From the NCBI GenBank assembly GCA_963677655.1, contig OY782088.1: a DNA stretch of 64,000 bases, one strand, 5' to 3'. Below the pieces are notes generated by a model. It did no database searches, was not told the origin of the DNA, and was given only the letters and a program-made list of their open reading frames with translations. This DNA is from Saccharicrinis sp963677655 (GTDB lineage: Bacteria; Bacteroidota; Bacteroidia; Bacteroidales; Marinilabiliaceae). Both the position numbers and the translations under genes were made by a program. This document shows, one piece after another, positions 37,806-47,363 of this stretch. The number at the start of each line of letters is the position of its first letter. Position 1 is the stretch's first letter.

Positions 37806-38351
37806 ATGGACAGAAAAAAATTCCTGAAAAAAGCCTGCTTAAGCGGACTTTGCTTTTGCGGCTTTAGTTCTATAGCCATAGGCACAAATAATGATAATGA
37901 TGCCACTTCGGATCCTAACATAAAACTTCAGAAAGAATGGCTTTCAAATCTTCTTTCTAACTTAAATCAAGACCTGGATAAAAAGGTATTAAAACATGTC
38001 ATAAAAAAATCCGCTATAATCCATTACAATAATCTCAATATGGATGCTGTTCTATCAGAATATGTTGGAGATTTGGATAAGTTTAATAACTTTTTAGAAA
38101 CTGCCTGGGGTTGGAAAATAGATTACAACAGAGCTTCAAAAGTTCTTCTTGCAGATGAAAATAAAAACTATTGTGTCTGTCCAATTATTGAATACAAAAA
38201 AGATATTAATACGGAAGCTATTTGCTATTGTTCCGAAGGATTTGCGGAAAAAATGTTTTCAACTGTAATAGGGTCTCCTGTTAAAGCAACTGTTGTGTCC
38301 TCTGTAAGAAAAGGAGATCTATCATGCATATACAAAATTGAAATTCCTTAA
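37806..38351 (+). CDS. Hypothetical exported cysteine-containing protein
   Basis: 181 residues. The basic N terminus (MDRKKFLKKA) and hydrophobic stretch LSGLCFCGFSSIAIG look like a signal peptide, possibly Tat-like but without a clear twin arginine. The C-terminal half has cysteines in NYCVCPII, AICYCSEGF and KGDLSCIYKI, reminiscent of V4R-type or ATC-hydrolase-like small-molecule binding domains. I do not recognise the family with confidence. Confidence 0.5.
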   Translation: MDRKKFLKKACLSGLCFCGFSSIAIGTNNDNDATSDPNIKLQKEWLSNLLSNLNQDLDKKVLKHVIKKSAIIHYNNLNMDAVLSEYVGDLDKFNNFLETAWGWKIDYNRASKVLLADENKNYCVCPIIEYKKDINTEAICYCSEGFAEKMFSTVIGSPVKATVVSSVRKGDLSCIYKIEIP

Positions 38352-38503
38352 ATATTTACAAAGAATAGTACCCATTAAAATTTCATTATACATCTTGATT
38401 CTCTATATTTAATAACCTTTAAAATTATCAACTCTACCAAATGCTTTAAAATCTGAATCGGACATTTTTCCCCTTATTAGGCATATAATAAACTAAACAT
38501 CCT

Positions 38504-40924
38504 ATGAAATTAAAATCAGTCAAAACAAGTTTTGTATTGCTATTAATTAGTTTAATTACTAATGCTCAGTCATATTTAGAAACAACATCAGGTATAATCA
38601 CAACTGTGAATTCAGTTAAAATCGAATTACAATTTTATAGTCCTTCTACCATAAGAGTTATTAAATATCCAGAAAATAAAACCTTTTCCAAACAAAGCCT
38701 TTCTGTTATCCAAACACCAGAAAAAACGACTTTTAAAATAAACCAAAATGATAACGAATTATCTATCTCAAGCAAAAAGCTTCAGGTTGTATTAAACCTG
38801 AATAGTGGGAAAATAACATTTTACCATACTAACACTAAACTTTTAACAGAAAAGGAATTGGGAGCTTCATTTATTGATTTTGATGATGCCGGAACCCAAA
38901 CTTTTTCAGTTAACCAGACTTTTAAACTTGATACAGATGAAGAGATTTACGGTTTAGGTCAGCAACAAGAGGGTAAAATGTCAAAACGGTGTGTAAAGCT
39001 TCGTATGATTCAAGGTAATACTGATGATTATATTCCATTTATGTTGTCAAGTAAGGGTTATGGATTATTTTGGGATAACTACTCTCCTACTACATTTGAA
39101 GATACACCTAATAGCACTTATTTTAAATCGGATGTGGGAGATGCCATTGATTACTATTTTATGTATGGAGAAAATGCCGACGGTGTAATTGCCTGTATGC
39201 GAAACCTAACCGGACAAGCTCCCATGTATCCTTTATGGACTTATGGCTTTTGGCAAAGCAGAGAGAGATATAAAACACAGGATGAATTACTTGGAGTAGT
39301 GAAGAAATACCGAGAATTAGGAGTCCCTCTGGATGGGATTATTCAGGATTGGCAATATTGGGGAAGTAATTATCTATGGAATGCAATGGATTTTATAAAT
39401 CCCGGCTTTCCTAATCCACAAAAGATGGTTAAAGAAGTACACGATTTAAATGCACATATGATCATCTCTATCTGGAATTCATTTGGACCAAAAACAAAAC
39501 AATACAGAGAACTGGATAGTATCAACGCTCTTTTCAATTTTGAGACATGGCCCCTTTCAGGAATAGAAACCTGGCCGCCCCGAATGGATTATCCATCAGG
39601 CGTCAGAGTTTATGATCCATACAATCCTGAGGCTCGTGATATTTACTGGAAGTATCTTAATGAAGGGTTGTTTTCATTAGGCATTGATGGCTGGTGGATT
39701 GACTCCTCTGAACCGGATCATATCAACCCAAAACCATCTGACTTCGATACAAAAACTTATTTAGGTTCTTTTAGAAAAGTTCGTAATGCTTTTCCTTTAA
39801 TGACAGTTGGAGGTGTTGCTCAACATCAACTAGAACAAAACACCGATAAGAGAATATTTATACTTACCCGATCTGCTTTCGCAGGTCAACAACGATATGG
39901 AGCAAATCTTTGGTCGGGCGATGTAGTAGCATCATGGCAAGCATTGCATAACCAAATATCTGCCGGATTAAACGTTTCTTTAAGTGGATTACCCTACTGG
40001 AACAGCGATATAGGTGGATTCTTTTTATGGGATTTTAAAGATCCTCTTCATAATCCTAATTACCGCGAACTACAGGTAAGATGGATGCAATTTGGAACCT
40101 TTTGTTCTATGATGCGTTCACATGGTGAAGGCTATCCTCGTGAAATATACCAATTCGGAGAAAAGGGAAATCCTACATATGACGCTATTGAAAAATATAT
40201 TAACCTACGCTATCACCTGTTGCCTTATATTTATTCTTCATCATGGACTGTAACACATAATCAATCGAGTTTAATGCGTGCATTGGTAATGGATTTCTCG
40301 GACGATAAAAAGGCAGTTGATATTAACGATGAATTTATGTTTGGAAAATCATTGTTGGTGTCCCCAGTTACAGAGCCAATGTATTGGAAAAATGAAATTC
40401 AGGGAAAGGATACCGTTAAAGTGGAAGATTACAGCACTATAAAAACTAAAGCTGTATATCTTCCCAAAGGTAGTAGCTGGTTTGACTTTTGGTCTGGAGA
40501 GAAATATAATGGTGGGCAAACCATAAAAAAAGAAGTTCCTCTGGATATCATACCATTGTATGTAAAAGCAGGGTCAATAATACCTTGGGGGCCACAGGTA
40601 CAATTTGCCAATGAAAAGAATTGGGAAAACCTGGAGATACGAGTTTATGAAGGAGCAGATGGAACTTTTACCTTATACGAAGATGAAAATGATAACTATA
40701 ATTATCAGAAAGGATATTATGCTGAAATTAACTTCAAATGGGATGATACAAAAAAGTCATTGACCATTGAAAAACGTAATGGTTCATTCCCTGGTATGAT
40801 TACGGATCGTAAATTCAATATTATATTTGTTAGTAAGAATAAAGGAACCGGATTAAAATTAGCTGATAAATATGATAAGACGGTAACCTATTCAGGAAGG
40901 AAAATCCATGTTAGAAAGAATTAA
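38504..40924 (+). CDS. Glycoside hydrolase family 31 (alpha-glucosidase/alpha-xylosidase), secreted
   Basis: 806 residues. A signal peptide (about 1-21, ending TNAQ) is followed by an N-terminal beta-sandwich (about 25-240), the GH31 (beta/alpha)8 barrel and a C-terminal sheet plus DUF5110-type domain. The GH31 nucleophile lies in GWWIDSSEPDH and the acid/base in LWSGDVVASWQAL. QDWQYWGSNYLWN and PYWNSDIGGFF are conserved barrel segments, and the SSEPD pattern favours an alpha-xylosidase or related activity. Acts in the periplasm or outside. No SusC/SusD pair is nearby, so it is not part of a classical polysaccharide utilisation locus in this window. Confidence 0.88.
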   Translation: MKLKSVKTSFVLLLISLITNAQSYLETTSGIITTVNSVKIELQFYSPSTIRVIKYPENKTFSKQSLSVIQTPEKTTFKINQNDNELSISSKKLQVVLNLNSGKITFYHTNTKLLTEKELGASFIDFDDAGTQTFSVNQTFKLDTDEEIYGLGQQQEGKMSKRCVKLRMIQGNTDDYIPFMLSSKGYGLFWDNYSPTTFEDTPNSTYFKSDVGDAIDYYFMYGENADGVIACMRNLTGQAPMYPLWTYGFWQSRERYKTQDELLGVVKKYRELGVPLDGIIQDWQYWGSNYLWNAMDFINPGFPNPQKMVKEVHDLNAHMIISIWNSFGPKTKQYRELDSINALFNFETWPLSGIETWPPRMDYPSGVRVYDPYNPEARDIYWKYLNEGLFSLGIDGWWIDSSEPDHINPKPSDFDTKTYLGSFRKVRNAFPLMTVGGVAQHQLEQNTDKRIFILTRSAFAGQQRYGANLWSGDVVASWQALHNQISAGLNVSLSGLPYWNSDIGGFFLWDFKDPLHNPNYRELQVRWMQFGTFCSMMRSHGEGYPREIYQFGEKGNPTYDAIEKYINLRYHLLPYIYSSSWTVTHNQSSLMRALVMDFSDDKKAVDINDEFMFGKSLLVSPVTEPMYWKNEIQGKDTVKVEDYSTIKTKAVYLPKGSSWFDFWSGEKYNGGQTIKKEVPLDIIPLYVKAGSIIPWGPQVQFANEKNWENLEIRVYEGADGTFTLYEDENDNYNYQKGYYAEINFKWDDTKKSLTIEKRNGSFPGMITDRKFNIIFVSKNKGTGLKLADKYDKTVTYSGRKIHVRKN

Positions 40925-41099
40925 TTACTACGCTTGCATATTTATAGAGATATAATGCAATATAATATGATTTTAAAAGGAGGAGAAACAGTTAAAATTA
41001 TTTAAATATCAATTAAAGTACTCATTTACTCATTAAGGGTATTGGAATAGATATTTTAAAGGATTATATTGAATGCATTATTAACTAAAAAATAACACT

Positions 41100-41267
41100 A
41101 TGGCTTATATTATTGACAACAACTGTACTGCATGTGGATCATGCGCACCTGAATGCCCTGTTGATGCAATTTCTGCAGGCAATATTTATAAAATTGACGC
41201 CGAAGCATGTACTGACTGTGGCTCATGCGAATCAGTGTGCCCTGCTGAGGCTATTCATTCAAATTAA
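41100..41267 (+). CDS. Two-cluster 4Fe-4S ferredoxin
   Basis: 55 residues, too short for many gene finders. It begins MAYIIDNNCTACGSCAPECP and has the second cluster motif CTDCGSCESVCP. Two CxxCxxCxxxCP motifs bind two [4Fe-4S] clusters, as in clostridial-type ferredoxins, which carry electrons for anaerobic metabolism. A strong terminator follows directly. Confidence 0.93.
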   Translation: MAYIIDNNCTACGSCAPECPVDAISAGNIYKIDAEACTDCGSCESVCPAEAIHSN

Positions 41268-41272
41268 TTAAT

Positions 41273-41326
41273 AGTGTTGGAGAGTTGAAACTAATGACAA
41301 TCTGATACTCTCCAACACTTTTATTC
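41273..41326 (+). terminator. Terminator after ferredoxin
   Basis: Perfect 13-bp stem AGTGTTGGAGAGT / ACTCTCCAACACT with a 21-nt loop, followed by TTTTATTCT. It lies in the convergent gap between the ferredoxin and DUF2023 genes. Confidence 0.9.
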
Positions 41327-41369
41327 TCTTAAAATTCAAATTAACCCAAAAAATATTATTAATATATTT

Positions 41370-41831
41370 CTATTCTGTTCCTGTTATTCTATAATTATGA
41401 TGCAAGATTTCATTTTGAGATTGTTTTCTTTTTAAAAACCTTTCGCACTGTTGAATACGATCATAACCCAACATCGTACCCAGTATAAAATCTTCTTCAT
41501 CAGAAAAATCATTCAACGATTCATGCCCGAATGATTCAATAATTTTTACACATTTACTATTTCCAAAGAAAACATTAATCTTATCCTTCCCTACATTTTG
41601 TAAATAATAGCAAATTCCTCTTCGGGTTAGCAAATCTTCAGTCTTTGAACGTTCTTTCATACTCATAGTATGAAGCACTAAACTTCTTAATCCTTTTTTG
41701 TATTCATATACATGATGCATCAATATTTGCATTTCTGCACTTTTATAATCTGCACATGTTAATCTCATTCTGTCTGAATTATCTACACGAAGTTTTACAA
41801 CTGAACCATTTAATGTGTTATTATCTTTCAT
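41370..41831 (-). CDS. DUF2023 family protein
   Basis: 153 residues as called from the first ATG; the conserved part starts near residue 34 (MQILMHHVYEYKKGLRSLVLHT), so the true start may be there. RRGICYYLQNVGKDKINVFFG, DEEDFILGTMLGYDRIQQCERF and the short length identify DUF2023, a family of about 100-120 residues of unknown function, often found near flavodoxin. Here it faces a ferredoxin gene across a shared terminator, which fits an electron-transfer link. Confidence 0.85.
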   Translation of the reverse strand: MKDNNTLNGSVVKLRVDNSDRMRLTCADYKSAEMQILMHHVYEYKKGLRSLVLHTMSMKERSKTEDLLTRRGICYYLQNVGKDKINVFFGNSKCVKIIESFGHESLNDFSDEEDFILGTMLGYDRIQQCERFLKRKQSQNEILHHNYRITGTE

Positions 41832-42366
41832 AAGCTTGGGTTCTAATATTCATTATTATAATAACAAAGAAAAAGGATCCTTTACCTTAGAACAATCCCT
41901 AATTGTTATGAAAACGATACATTGCAAAAATAGTATTCTCAAAAATTTAAATTATGAGTTAAGCTAATATTGGGTTAACTAACTGATTTATTGATAGATG
42001 GTTAGTAATCCTATAGTTCATTTTTACTATCCCCATATTTTAGTATTATAATAACAATCATAACACAAGGAAATAAGTGTCTACTTATAATTTATTCTTA
42101 AATTAAAACCTCAAATCATAATTATCATTAATTAATTATTATTCTGTAGGTTATAGAATTTATTATTGTACATTTGTATCGAAATTGAATTTAAGAATAG
42201 TACATTTTATCCCTTCCGTATTTAAACTGATACATTTTTTTATCCTTTTCAGATAATGCAGAAAGCTTAGAAAAAGAAAATCCGTATCAGATAATTCCTC
42301 TCTAATTTAAACTGCAAAGTAATAATAGAGCTTTGTTTATATCAGGCTCATTTTTTTAGTTATAAT
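41832..42366. other. Long intergenic region with cold-shock-type 5' leader
   Basis: About 535 bp without a gene. TACATTTG at 42169-42176 matches the Bacteroidota -7 box TAnnTTTG exactly and would give a leader of roughly 185 nt for the RRM/Csp genes. The leader contains CTGATAC...GTATCAG and flanking complementary A/T tracts (about 42230-42290), so it can fold. Long structured leaders are usual for cold-shock mRNAs. The left part (41832-42120) shows nothing distinct. Confidence 0.45.
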
Positions 42367-42636
42367 ATGAATATTTATGTAGGCAACCTTGATTACAGGG
42401 TTGATGAAGATGACTTAACTGGCATCTTCGAAGAGTATGGTACCGTTAATGATGCAAAGATTATTAAAGACAAATTTAATGGCCGTAGTAAAGGTTTTGG
42501 TTTTGTTACTATGTCGCAATCACAAGATGGTACAAAAGCAATAAATGAATTAAATGGTGCAACTTTAGAAAACCGCAAAATGGTTGTAAATGAAGCACGT
42601 GAGAAAAGAGAATCAAATAATAGAAGAAATTACTAG
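42367..42636 (+). CDS. RNA-binding protein with one RRM
   Basis: 89 residues: a single RNA recognition motif with RNP2 IYVGNL and RNP1 KGFGFVTM, plus a short Arg/Asn-rich tail (EKRESNNRRNY). Small RRM proteins of this type are common in Bacteroidota and cyanobacteria and bind mRNA, often under cold stress. It lies 3 nt before a cold-shock protein gene, so the two form one operon. Confidence 0.92.
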   Translation: MNIYVGNLDYRVDEDDLTGIFEEYGTVNDAKIIKDKFNGRSKGFGFVTMSQSQDGTKAINELNGATLENRKMVVNEAREKRESNNRRNY

Positions 42637-42639
42637 AAT

Positions 42640-42831
42640 ATGTTTGAAGGTAAAGTAAAATGGTATAATGAAACTAAAGGTTTTGGTTTCATTGAGATTG
42701 AAAATAAAAAAGATGTTTTTGTACATCGCTCTGGATTAGTAAACTCTTACAATGGTCTTTTTGAAGGTCAAACCGTATCTTTTGACATTAAGCAAGGTGA
42801 TAAAGGAGAAGTTGCCTTTAATGTAAAATAA
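42640..42831 (+). CDS. CspA-family cold-shock protein
   Basis: 63 residues, a complete cold-shock domain: GKVKWYNETKGFGFIEI (RNP1), DVFVHRSGL (RNP2) and a C-terminal QGDKGEVAFNVK. Nucleic-acid chaperone. It follows the RRM gene by 3 nt and is followed by a terminator. Confidence 0.92.
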   Translation: MFEGKVKWYNETKGFGFIEIENKKDVFVHRSGLVNSYNGLFEGQTVSFDIKQGDKGEVAFNVK

Positions 42832-42850
42832 TATACGAATTTGAATTAAT

Positions 42851-42886
42851 AATACCTGTTCCAATATATTAAAAGGAACGGGTATT
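42851..42886 (+). terminator. Hairpin after the cold-shock gene
   Basis: 12-bp stem AATACCTGTTCC / GGAACGGGTATT (one G-U pair) with a 12-nt loop, 20 nt past the stop. The downstream T content is modest. Confidence 0.7.
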
Positions 42887-43108
42887 GATATTTCTAGTAT
42901 ATACTTACATCTGTTGTAAGCACAGAAGGTCGCAAATTTTCTTGAATAACAATGGGTGTAGGTTTTAAAATCAACTCTACTCATTTCAGTGAATTAACAA
43001 AACTGAAATTCTTTCTACTAAAACTGAAAACACCACCTTTTAACATCAGTTACTCCATAAAAAAACACTTCGTTATCAAATTAATTTATTACATAAAATC
43101 CTATAGTA

Positions 43109-43978
43109 TTGAGGCAACTAAAAATATCCCAACAAATTACACAACGAGATGAAATCTCAGTAAACAGATACTTTCTTGAGGTAAACAGGTATGAATTAAT
43201 AAGTGCAGAAGAGGAAGTTGAGTTGTCAGTAAGAATTCGTAAAGGTGATGATATTGCATTACAAAAACTAGTTGAAGCAAACCTCCGTTTTGTCATATCG
43301 GTAGCCAAACAATACCAAAATCAAGGTTTATCTTTTGCTGATTTAATTAATGAAGGAAATGTTGGATTAGTTAAAGCGGCTAGAAAGTTTGACGAAACAC
43401 GAGGATTTAAATTTATCTCATATGCTGTTTGGTGGATACGACAATCAATTATTCAAGCTATTTCTGAACAAACAAGAGTAGTAAGATTACCAATGAATCG
43501 CTTGTCAACGATGAGCAAAGTATCAAAAGCCACATCCTATTTAGAACAAAAGTTCGAAAGAGAACCTACAAACAAAGAATTAGCAGAGTACCTGGAAATT
43601 GAGGAAGATTTAATTACGGAAAACAACAAGCTAAGAATTCGTCAACAATCATTAGATAAACCCCTTACTTCAGATGGTGATGGAGGATTGTGTTTATACG
43701 ATTTGATTGAGAATAAAGATTTTCCTTCTCCTGATTCAGAATTAGTTTATGATTCTGTAAAATTGGATTTATTTCGAGCTATAAGTACTTTAAATAAAAG
43801 AGAAGCTTGCATTATAAATTTATCATTTGGGCTTAATAACAATAAGATCCATAGTCTGGATGAAATAGCCGATTTATTAAATATAACAAGTGAAAGGATC
43901 CGACAATTAAGGTCATCTGGTTTATTAAAATTAAGAACAGTAATGTCAGGGAAAGACAGTTTTTATGATAATTTATAA
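43109..43978 (+). CDS. Divergent RpoD/group 2 sigma-70 factor, TTG start
   Basis: 289 residues. It begins MRQLKISQQIT, the conserved N terminus of Bacteroidota primary sigma factors. Reading back, an in-frame stop lies at 43094-43096 and the only start candidate at the conserved position is TTG (43109). Region 2 is well kept (NLRFVISVAKQYQNQGLSFADLINEG, SYAVWWIRQSI), but region 1.2 and region 4 are unusual (NRYFLEVNRYELIS; DLLNITSERIRQLRSSGLLKLR), unlike the housekeeping factor. It is therefore probably an alternative group 2 factor. The cold-shock operon just upstream suggests a stress role. Confidence 0.85.
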   Translation: MRQLKISQQITQRDEISVNRYFLEVNRYELISAEEEVELSVRIRKGDDIALQKLVEANLRFVISVAKQYQNQGLSFADLINEGNVGLVKAARKFDETRGFKFISYAVWWIRQSIIQAISEQTRVVRLPMNRLSTMSKVSKATSYLEQKFEREPTNKELAEYLEIEEDLITENNKLRIRQQSLDKPLTSDGDGGLCLYDLIENKDFPSPDSELVYDSVKLDLFRAISTLNKREACIINLSFGLNNNKIHSLDEIADLLNITSERIRQLRSSGLLKLRTVMSGKDSFYDNL

Positions 43979-44167
43979 CTTTAAAAATTATCATAAAATC
44001 AACTGAAGTATTCTCTTAATCCCAAATAAAAATTTCTACGAGTGCGAATAATTAAATAACCAGAAAATGTTATCCTAATTAAGCCATAATTATTCTGCAG
44101 AAAGATCTTAATCTGTATTTTCAACAAAACACTTCATTAATGTGTTAATCTAGGCAAAACACATTAT

Positions 44168-45169
44168 ATGAAGAAAGTATTATTACTATTTATTATTTCA
44201 TTGATATATTCTCAATCCGGAATATCTCAATCAAAAGATTTGCAATGGCTTGATATTGAATTATCAAATTATAAATATCCCTATGAGGTAAATACTATCA
44301 CATTAAACATTCAAAGTCAAACCTTAAAAATGGCTTATATGGATGTAAAACCTCATAATTACAATGGAAAAAACATTGTTTTATTGCATGGCAAAAATTT
44401 CAACGGAGCCTACTGGCAAACTACAATTGAAGCCTTAACTAAGGAAGGTTTTAGAGTTATTGTTCCGGATCAGATTGGATTTGGAAAATCATCTAAACCG
44501 GAATATTTCCACTATACATTTCAACAACTAGCTCAGAACACAAAAGCATTATTGGATTCCATAGGAGTTTCTAAGACGACAATATTAGGGCACTCCATGG
44601 GAGGAATGCTGGCTACACGTTTTGCCTTAATGTATCCTGATATTACAGAAAAATTGATTTTAGAAAATCCCATTGGTCTGGAAGACTGGAAACTTAAGGT
44701 TCCTTATAAGCCTGTTGACTGGTGGTACCACAATGAATTAAGGAAAGAATACACAAAGATTAAAAACTACCAGCTTAAAAATTATTACGACAATAAATGG
44801 AAACCTGATTATGAACAATGGGTAATATTATTAGCTGGTTGGTCACTGAATTCTGATTATAAAACCATAGCTTGGAATGCTGCCTTAACTTATGATATGA
44901 TTTTTACACAACCGGTAGTGTATGAATTTAAAAATATTACATCTCCTACCCTATTAATAATAGGTACGCGAGACAGAACAGCATTGGGTAAACCTTTAGT
45001 TTCTGAAGAGGTTAGAAAAACAATGGGTTTATATAGCCTATTAGGAAAAGAGACTCAGAAAAAAATACCCAACTCAAAATTGGTTGAATTAGACAATATT
45101 GGTCACTTACCTCATATTGAAGATTTTGATAGATTTATTAAGCCCTTAGTGAAGTTTTTAAAGAAATAA
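44168..45169 (+). CDS. Secreted alpha/beta hydrolase
   Basis: 333 residues. A signal peptide (about 1-20, ending SGISQ) is followed by a hydrolase fold with VLLHGKNFNGAYW, the nucleophile elbow GHSMGG, an Asp in IIGTRDRTA and a His in NIGHLPHIEDF. It resembles haloalkane dehalogenase/epoxide hydrolase-like enzymes, but the substrate cannot be inferred. Single gene, terminator downstream. Confidence 0.85.
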   Translation: MKKVLLLFIISLIYSQSGISQSKDLQWLDIELSNYKYPYEVNTITLNIQSQTLKMAYMDVKPHNYNGKNIVLLHGKNFNGAYWQTTIEALTKEGFRVIVPDQIGFGKSSKPEYFHYTFQQLAQNTKALLDSIGVSKTTILGHSMGGMLATRFALMYPDITEKLILENPIGLEDWKLKVPYKPVDWWYHNELRKEYTKIKNYQLKNYYDNKWKPDYEQWVILLAGWSLNSDYKTIAWNAALTYDMIFTQPVVYEFKNITSPTLLIIGTRDRTALGKPLVSEEVRKTMGLYSLLGKETQKKIPNSKLVELDNIGHLPHIEDFDRFIKPLVKFLKK

Positions 45170-45208
45170 CAAAACCTTGTTTTAAAAATATACTCCATCA
45201 TACTGTTT

Positions 45209-45252
45209 CCCAATATGTTTTACCAAAATACAAAAAACATATTGGGCTTTTT
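45209..45252 (+). terminator. Terminator after the alpha/beta hydrolase
   Basis: Perfect 13-bp stem CCCAATATGTTTT / AAAACATATTGGG followed by CTTTTT. Confidence 0.88.
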
Positions 45253-45472
45253 AATATTTGAGGGTTAATACTAAAGCCTTTTTGTTTATGATTATTTATT
45301 CTGATGGATTGTTATTCTTATATATCTTAAGAACAGTTTTTCTGCAACATTTCGTCATTAACTAGTATAAAAAAAGGGGGGGAAGGGGGTAGCTAATTCA
45401 AAAATATCCTTTAATAATTGGCAGTATAATAGTTGGTTAAATACTTTTGAATTTCATCAATTGGTAGTAATT
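45253..45472. other. Convergent intergenic stretch with homopolymer tract
   Basis: Contains seven A, seven G, two A and five G in a row (45369-45389), a tract likely to slip in replication or sequencing. It lies between two convergent genes, so it does not switch a promoter. Nothing else was seen. Confidence 0.5.
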
Positions 45473-46063
45473 CTAATATTGATGACAACGAGCAACTTCT
45501 GTAACATCATCGAAGCTCATTCTAATGGCACCTTTTTCTTCCCACTTCTTGCAATAACTCTCTAATTGTTCCTTTGTTTCTGTTTCGCCCGGGATAATTA
45601 ATTCCGGAATAAATTTTACCGTTTCAACAAACTCTAACAGTGAAGTTATTACATGGTCAACTTTGTGTTCAATACCATTTCCAAAAACAATCCATTCCTT
45701 TGAGTTAATAAGCTTTATACAATCTTTTGTATTTGTATTACTCTTAAAAATTTCAAGCTTTTCAATGTCATCAGTTACTTCTCTGTCAATATAAAATTTA
45801 TACCAATCAGTTACTGATGCTTTCCAGTCCTCATCTTCACTTAAAGGAACAGTTAAAAAATCACGTCTTCTACTGTTTTCTCCTGGAGTATTTCTATTCA
45901 CATCCATAGAAAATACCAGTGGCGCAGCAACTCCTGAAATAATTCCATAAATTTCATAAAGTTCTTCGCTAATTGAACTAACCTGTGGATGACACACAAA
46001 GGTTATTCCTTTGGCAGATAGTTCTAAACTATCTACATCAAAAAAAGCAATCGGATAATACAT
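45473..46063 (-). CDS. Hypothetical protein, possibly degenerate isochorismatase-like
   Basis: 196 residues, no signal peptide. Segments ISGVAAPLVFSMDVNRN, WIVFGNGIEHKVDHVITSLLE and FIPELIIPGETET follow the spacing of cysteine-hydrolase (isochorismatase/nicotinamidase) folds. The position of the catalytic Cys seems to be Lys in GIEHKVDH, so it may be inactive or something else. No certain family. Stands alone, convergent with the upstream hydrolase gene. Confidence 0.4.
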   Translation of the reverse strand: MYYPIAFFDVDSLELSAKGITFVCHPQVSSISEELYEIYGIISGVAAPLVFSMDVNRNTPGENSRRRDFLTVPLSEDEDWKASVTDWYKFYIDREVTDDIEKLEIFKSNTNTKDCIKLINSKEWIVFGNGIEHKVDHVITSLLEFVETVKFIPELIIPGETETKEQLESYCKKWEEKGAIRMSFDDVTEVARCHQY

Positions 46064-46394
46064 AATTTTGTTATTTTAATTAATAGTATCACTTAATTGC
46101 GATTTTAGTAGTCAATAAGTATGCCACCTCTCCCATCAAAAAAACAACATCTTTTTAAGATGCTATAAACAAATTAATTATACAGTGTAAAATAATTCCG
46201 TTATTCTTAATTAAAGATATTTTTCTTCATTAATGTAGGTAATTGAATGCTTAATTGTAAACATTATACTTATTTGTATAAAATGTCGGTAATATCAGGT
46301 GTAAGATGTTTTTACTTTAGAAAAGTAGGATATCCATAATAAATAAAGATTAAATTAGAGAACACTAATAATCTATTAAAAGAAATATTTAATA
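46064..46394. other. Intergenic, no gene seen
   Basis: AT-rich divergent promoter region. No palindrome, repeat or convincing -7 box. Confidence 0.4.
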
Positions 46395-47231
46395 ATGACT
46401 CAATATTTAAAAACCAACTGGGATTATAATTCTGAAAACCTTGTTGAAGTTTTTGATGAGCTTCCTTTATGGGCAGCACCATTTGGATTAAAACTACTCG
46501 ATGAAATAAAGTATAAAAAAGGAATAAGAGCAATTGATATTGGGTTCGGAGCCGGATTTCCTTTAACTGAATTAGCTATGCGTTTAGGCAAAGACTCGAA
46601 AATATATGGTATTGATCCATGGGATACTGCTGTTGAAAGAGCTCAAAAGAAAATTGATTTTTATGGCATCAATAATATAGAAATCATAAAAGGATTTGCT
46701 GAAAATATACCTTTACATGATAAATCAGTTGATTTAATTGTAAGTAATAATGGACTAAATAACGTTAACGATCTTGATCAATCTCTTTCTGAATGTGCAA
46801 GAATTATAAAATCAGGCGGACAATTTATCCAAACTATGAATTTAAACAATACCATGTTTGAATTTTATTCTGCCATGAAAAAGGTACTTACTAAACAGGA
46901 CCTTAATTGTTGTTTAGATTCGTTGAAAGATCATATTTATAAAAAGCGTAAACCTCTGGACTTATATCTTGAACAAATTCAATCACATGGATTTAATATA
47001 ATATGTGTTACTCATGATGCTTTTGAGTATAAATTTGTTGATGGTACAACCATGCTAAATCATCATTTTATTCGACTTGCATTTATTGATAGCTGGAAAG
47101 AGATCGTTCCTCAAGATAGACAGAATGAAATATTTAAATTAATTGAGCAAGAACTTAATGAAAAAGCTGAGATAGATGGAATATTAAAACTAAGTATACC
47201 TTTTGTTGTCATTGATTGTGAGCGACAGTAA
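46395..47231 (+). CDS. Class I SAM-dependent methyltransferase
   Basis: 278 residues. Motif I AIDIGFGAGFPLTEL, an acidic loop IYGIDPWD and motif IV SVDLIVSNNGLNNV (about residues 48-130) define the Rossmann-like methyltransferase fold. A C-terminal extension of about 120 residues includes a His-rich LNHHFIRLAF. The substrate is unknown; quinone, lipid or small-molecule methylation are all possible. Confidence 0.82.
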   Translation: MTQYLKTNWDYNSENLVEVFDELPLWAAPFGLKLLDEIKYKKGIRAIDIGFGAGFPLTELAMRLGKDSKIYGIDPWDTAVERAQKKIDFYGINNIEIIKGFAENIPLHDKSVDLIVSNNGLNNVNDLDQSLSECARIIKSGGQFIQTMNLNNTMFEFYSAMKKVLTKQDLNCCLDSLKDHIYKKRKPLDLYLEQIQSHGFNIICVTHDAFEYKFVDGTTMLNHHFIRLAFIDSWKEIVPQDRQNEIFKLIEQELNEKAEIDGILKLSIPFVVIDCERQ

Positions 47232-47363
47232 ATATAATTTAAAGGTTAATTTTAATCGTATATTTTAAATATGTAATGAAATCTGTTATTATCAGCAATC
47301 ATTATTATATTAGTTGCAAAACATTAGTTATATAAAAAATAGTACCCAATAAAAAAGTAAATA

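Noticed and set aside
45369..45389. A/G homopolymer tract as a phase-variable switch
   Set aside because: It lies between convergent genes after a terminator, not within a coding frame or promoter.
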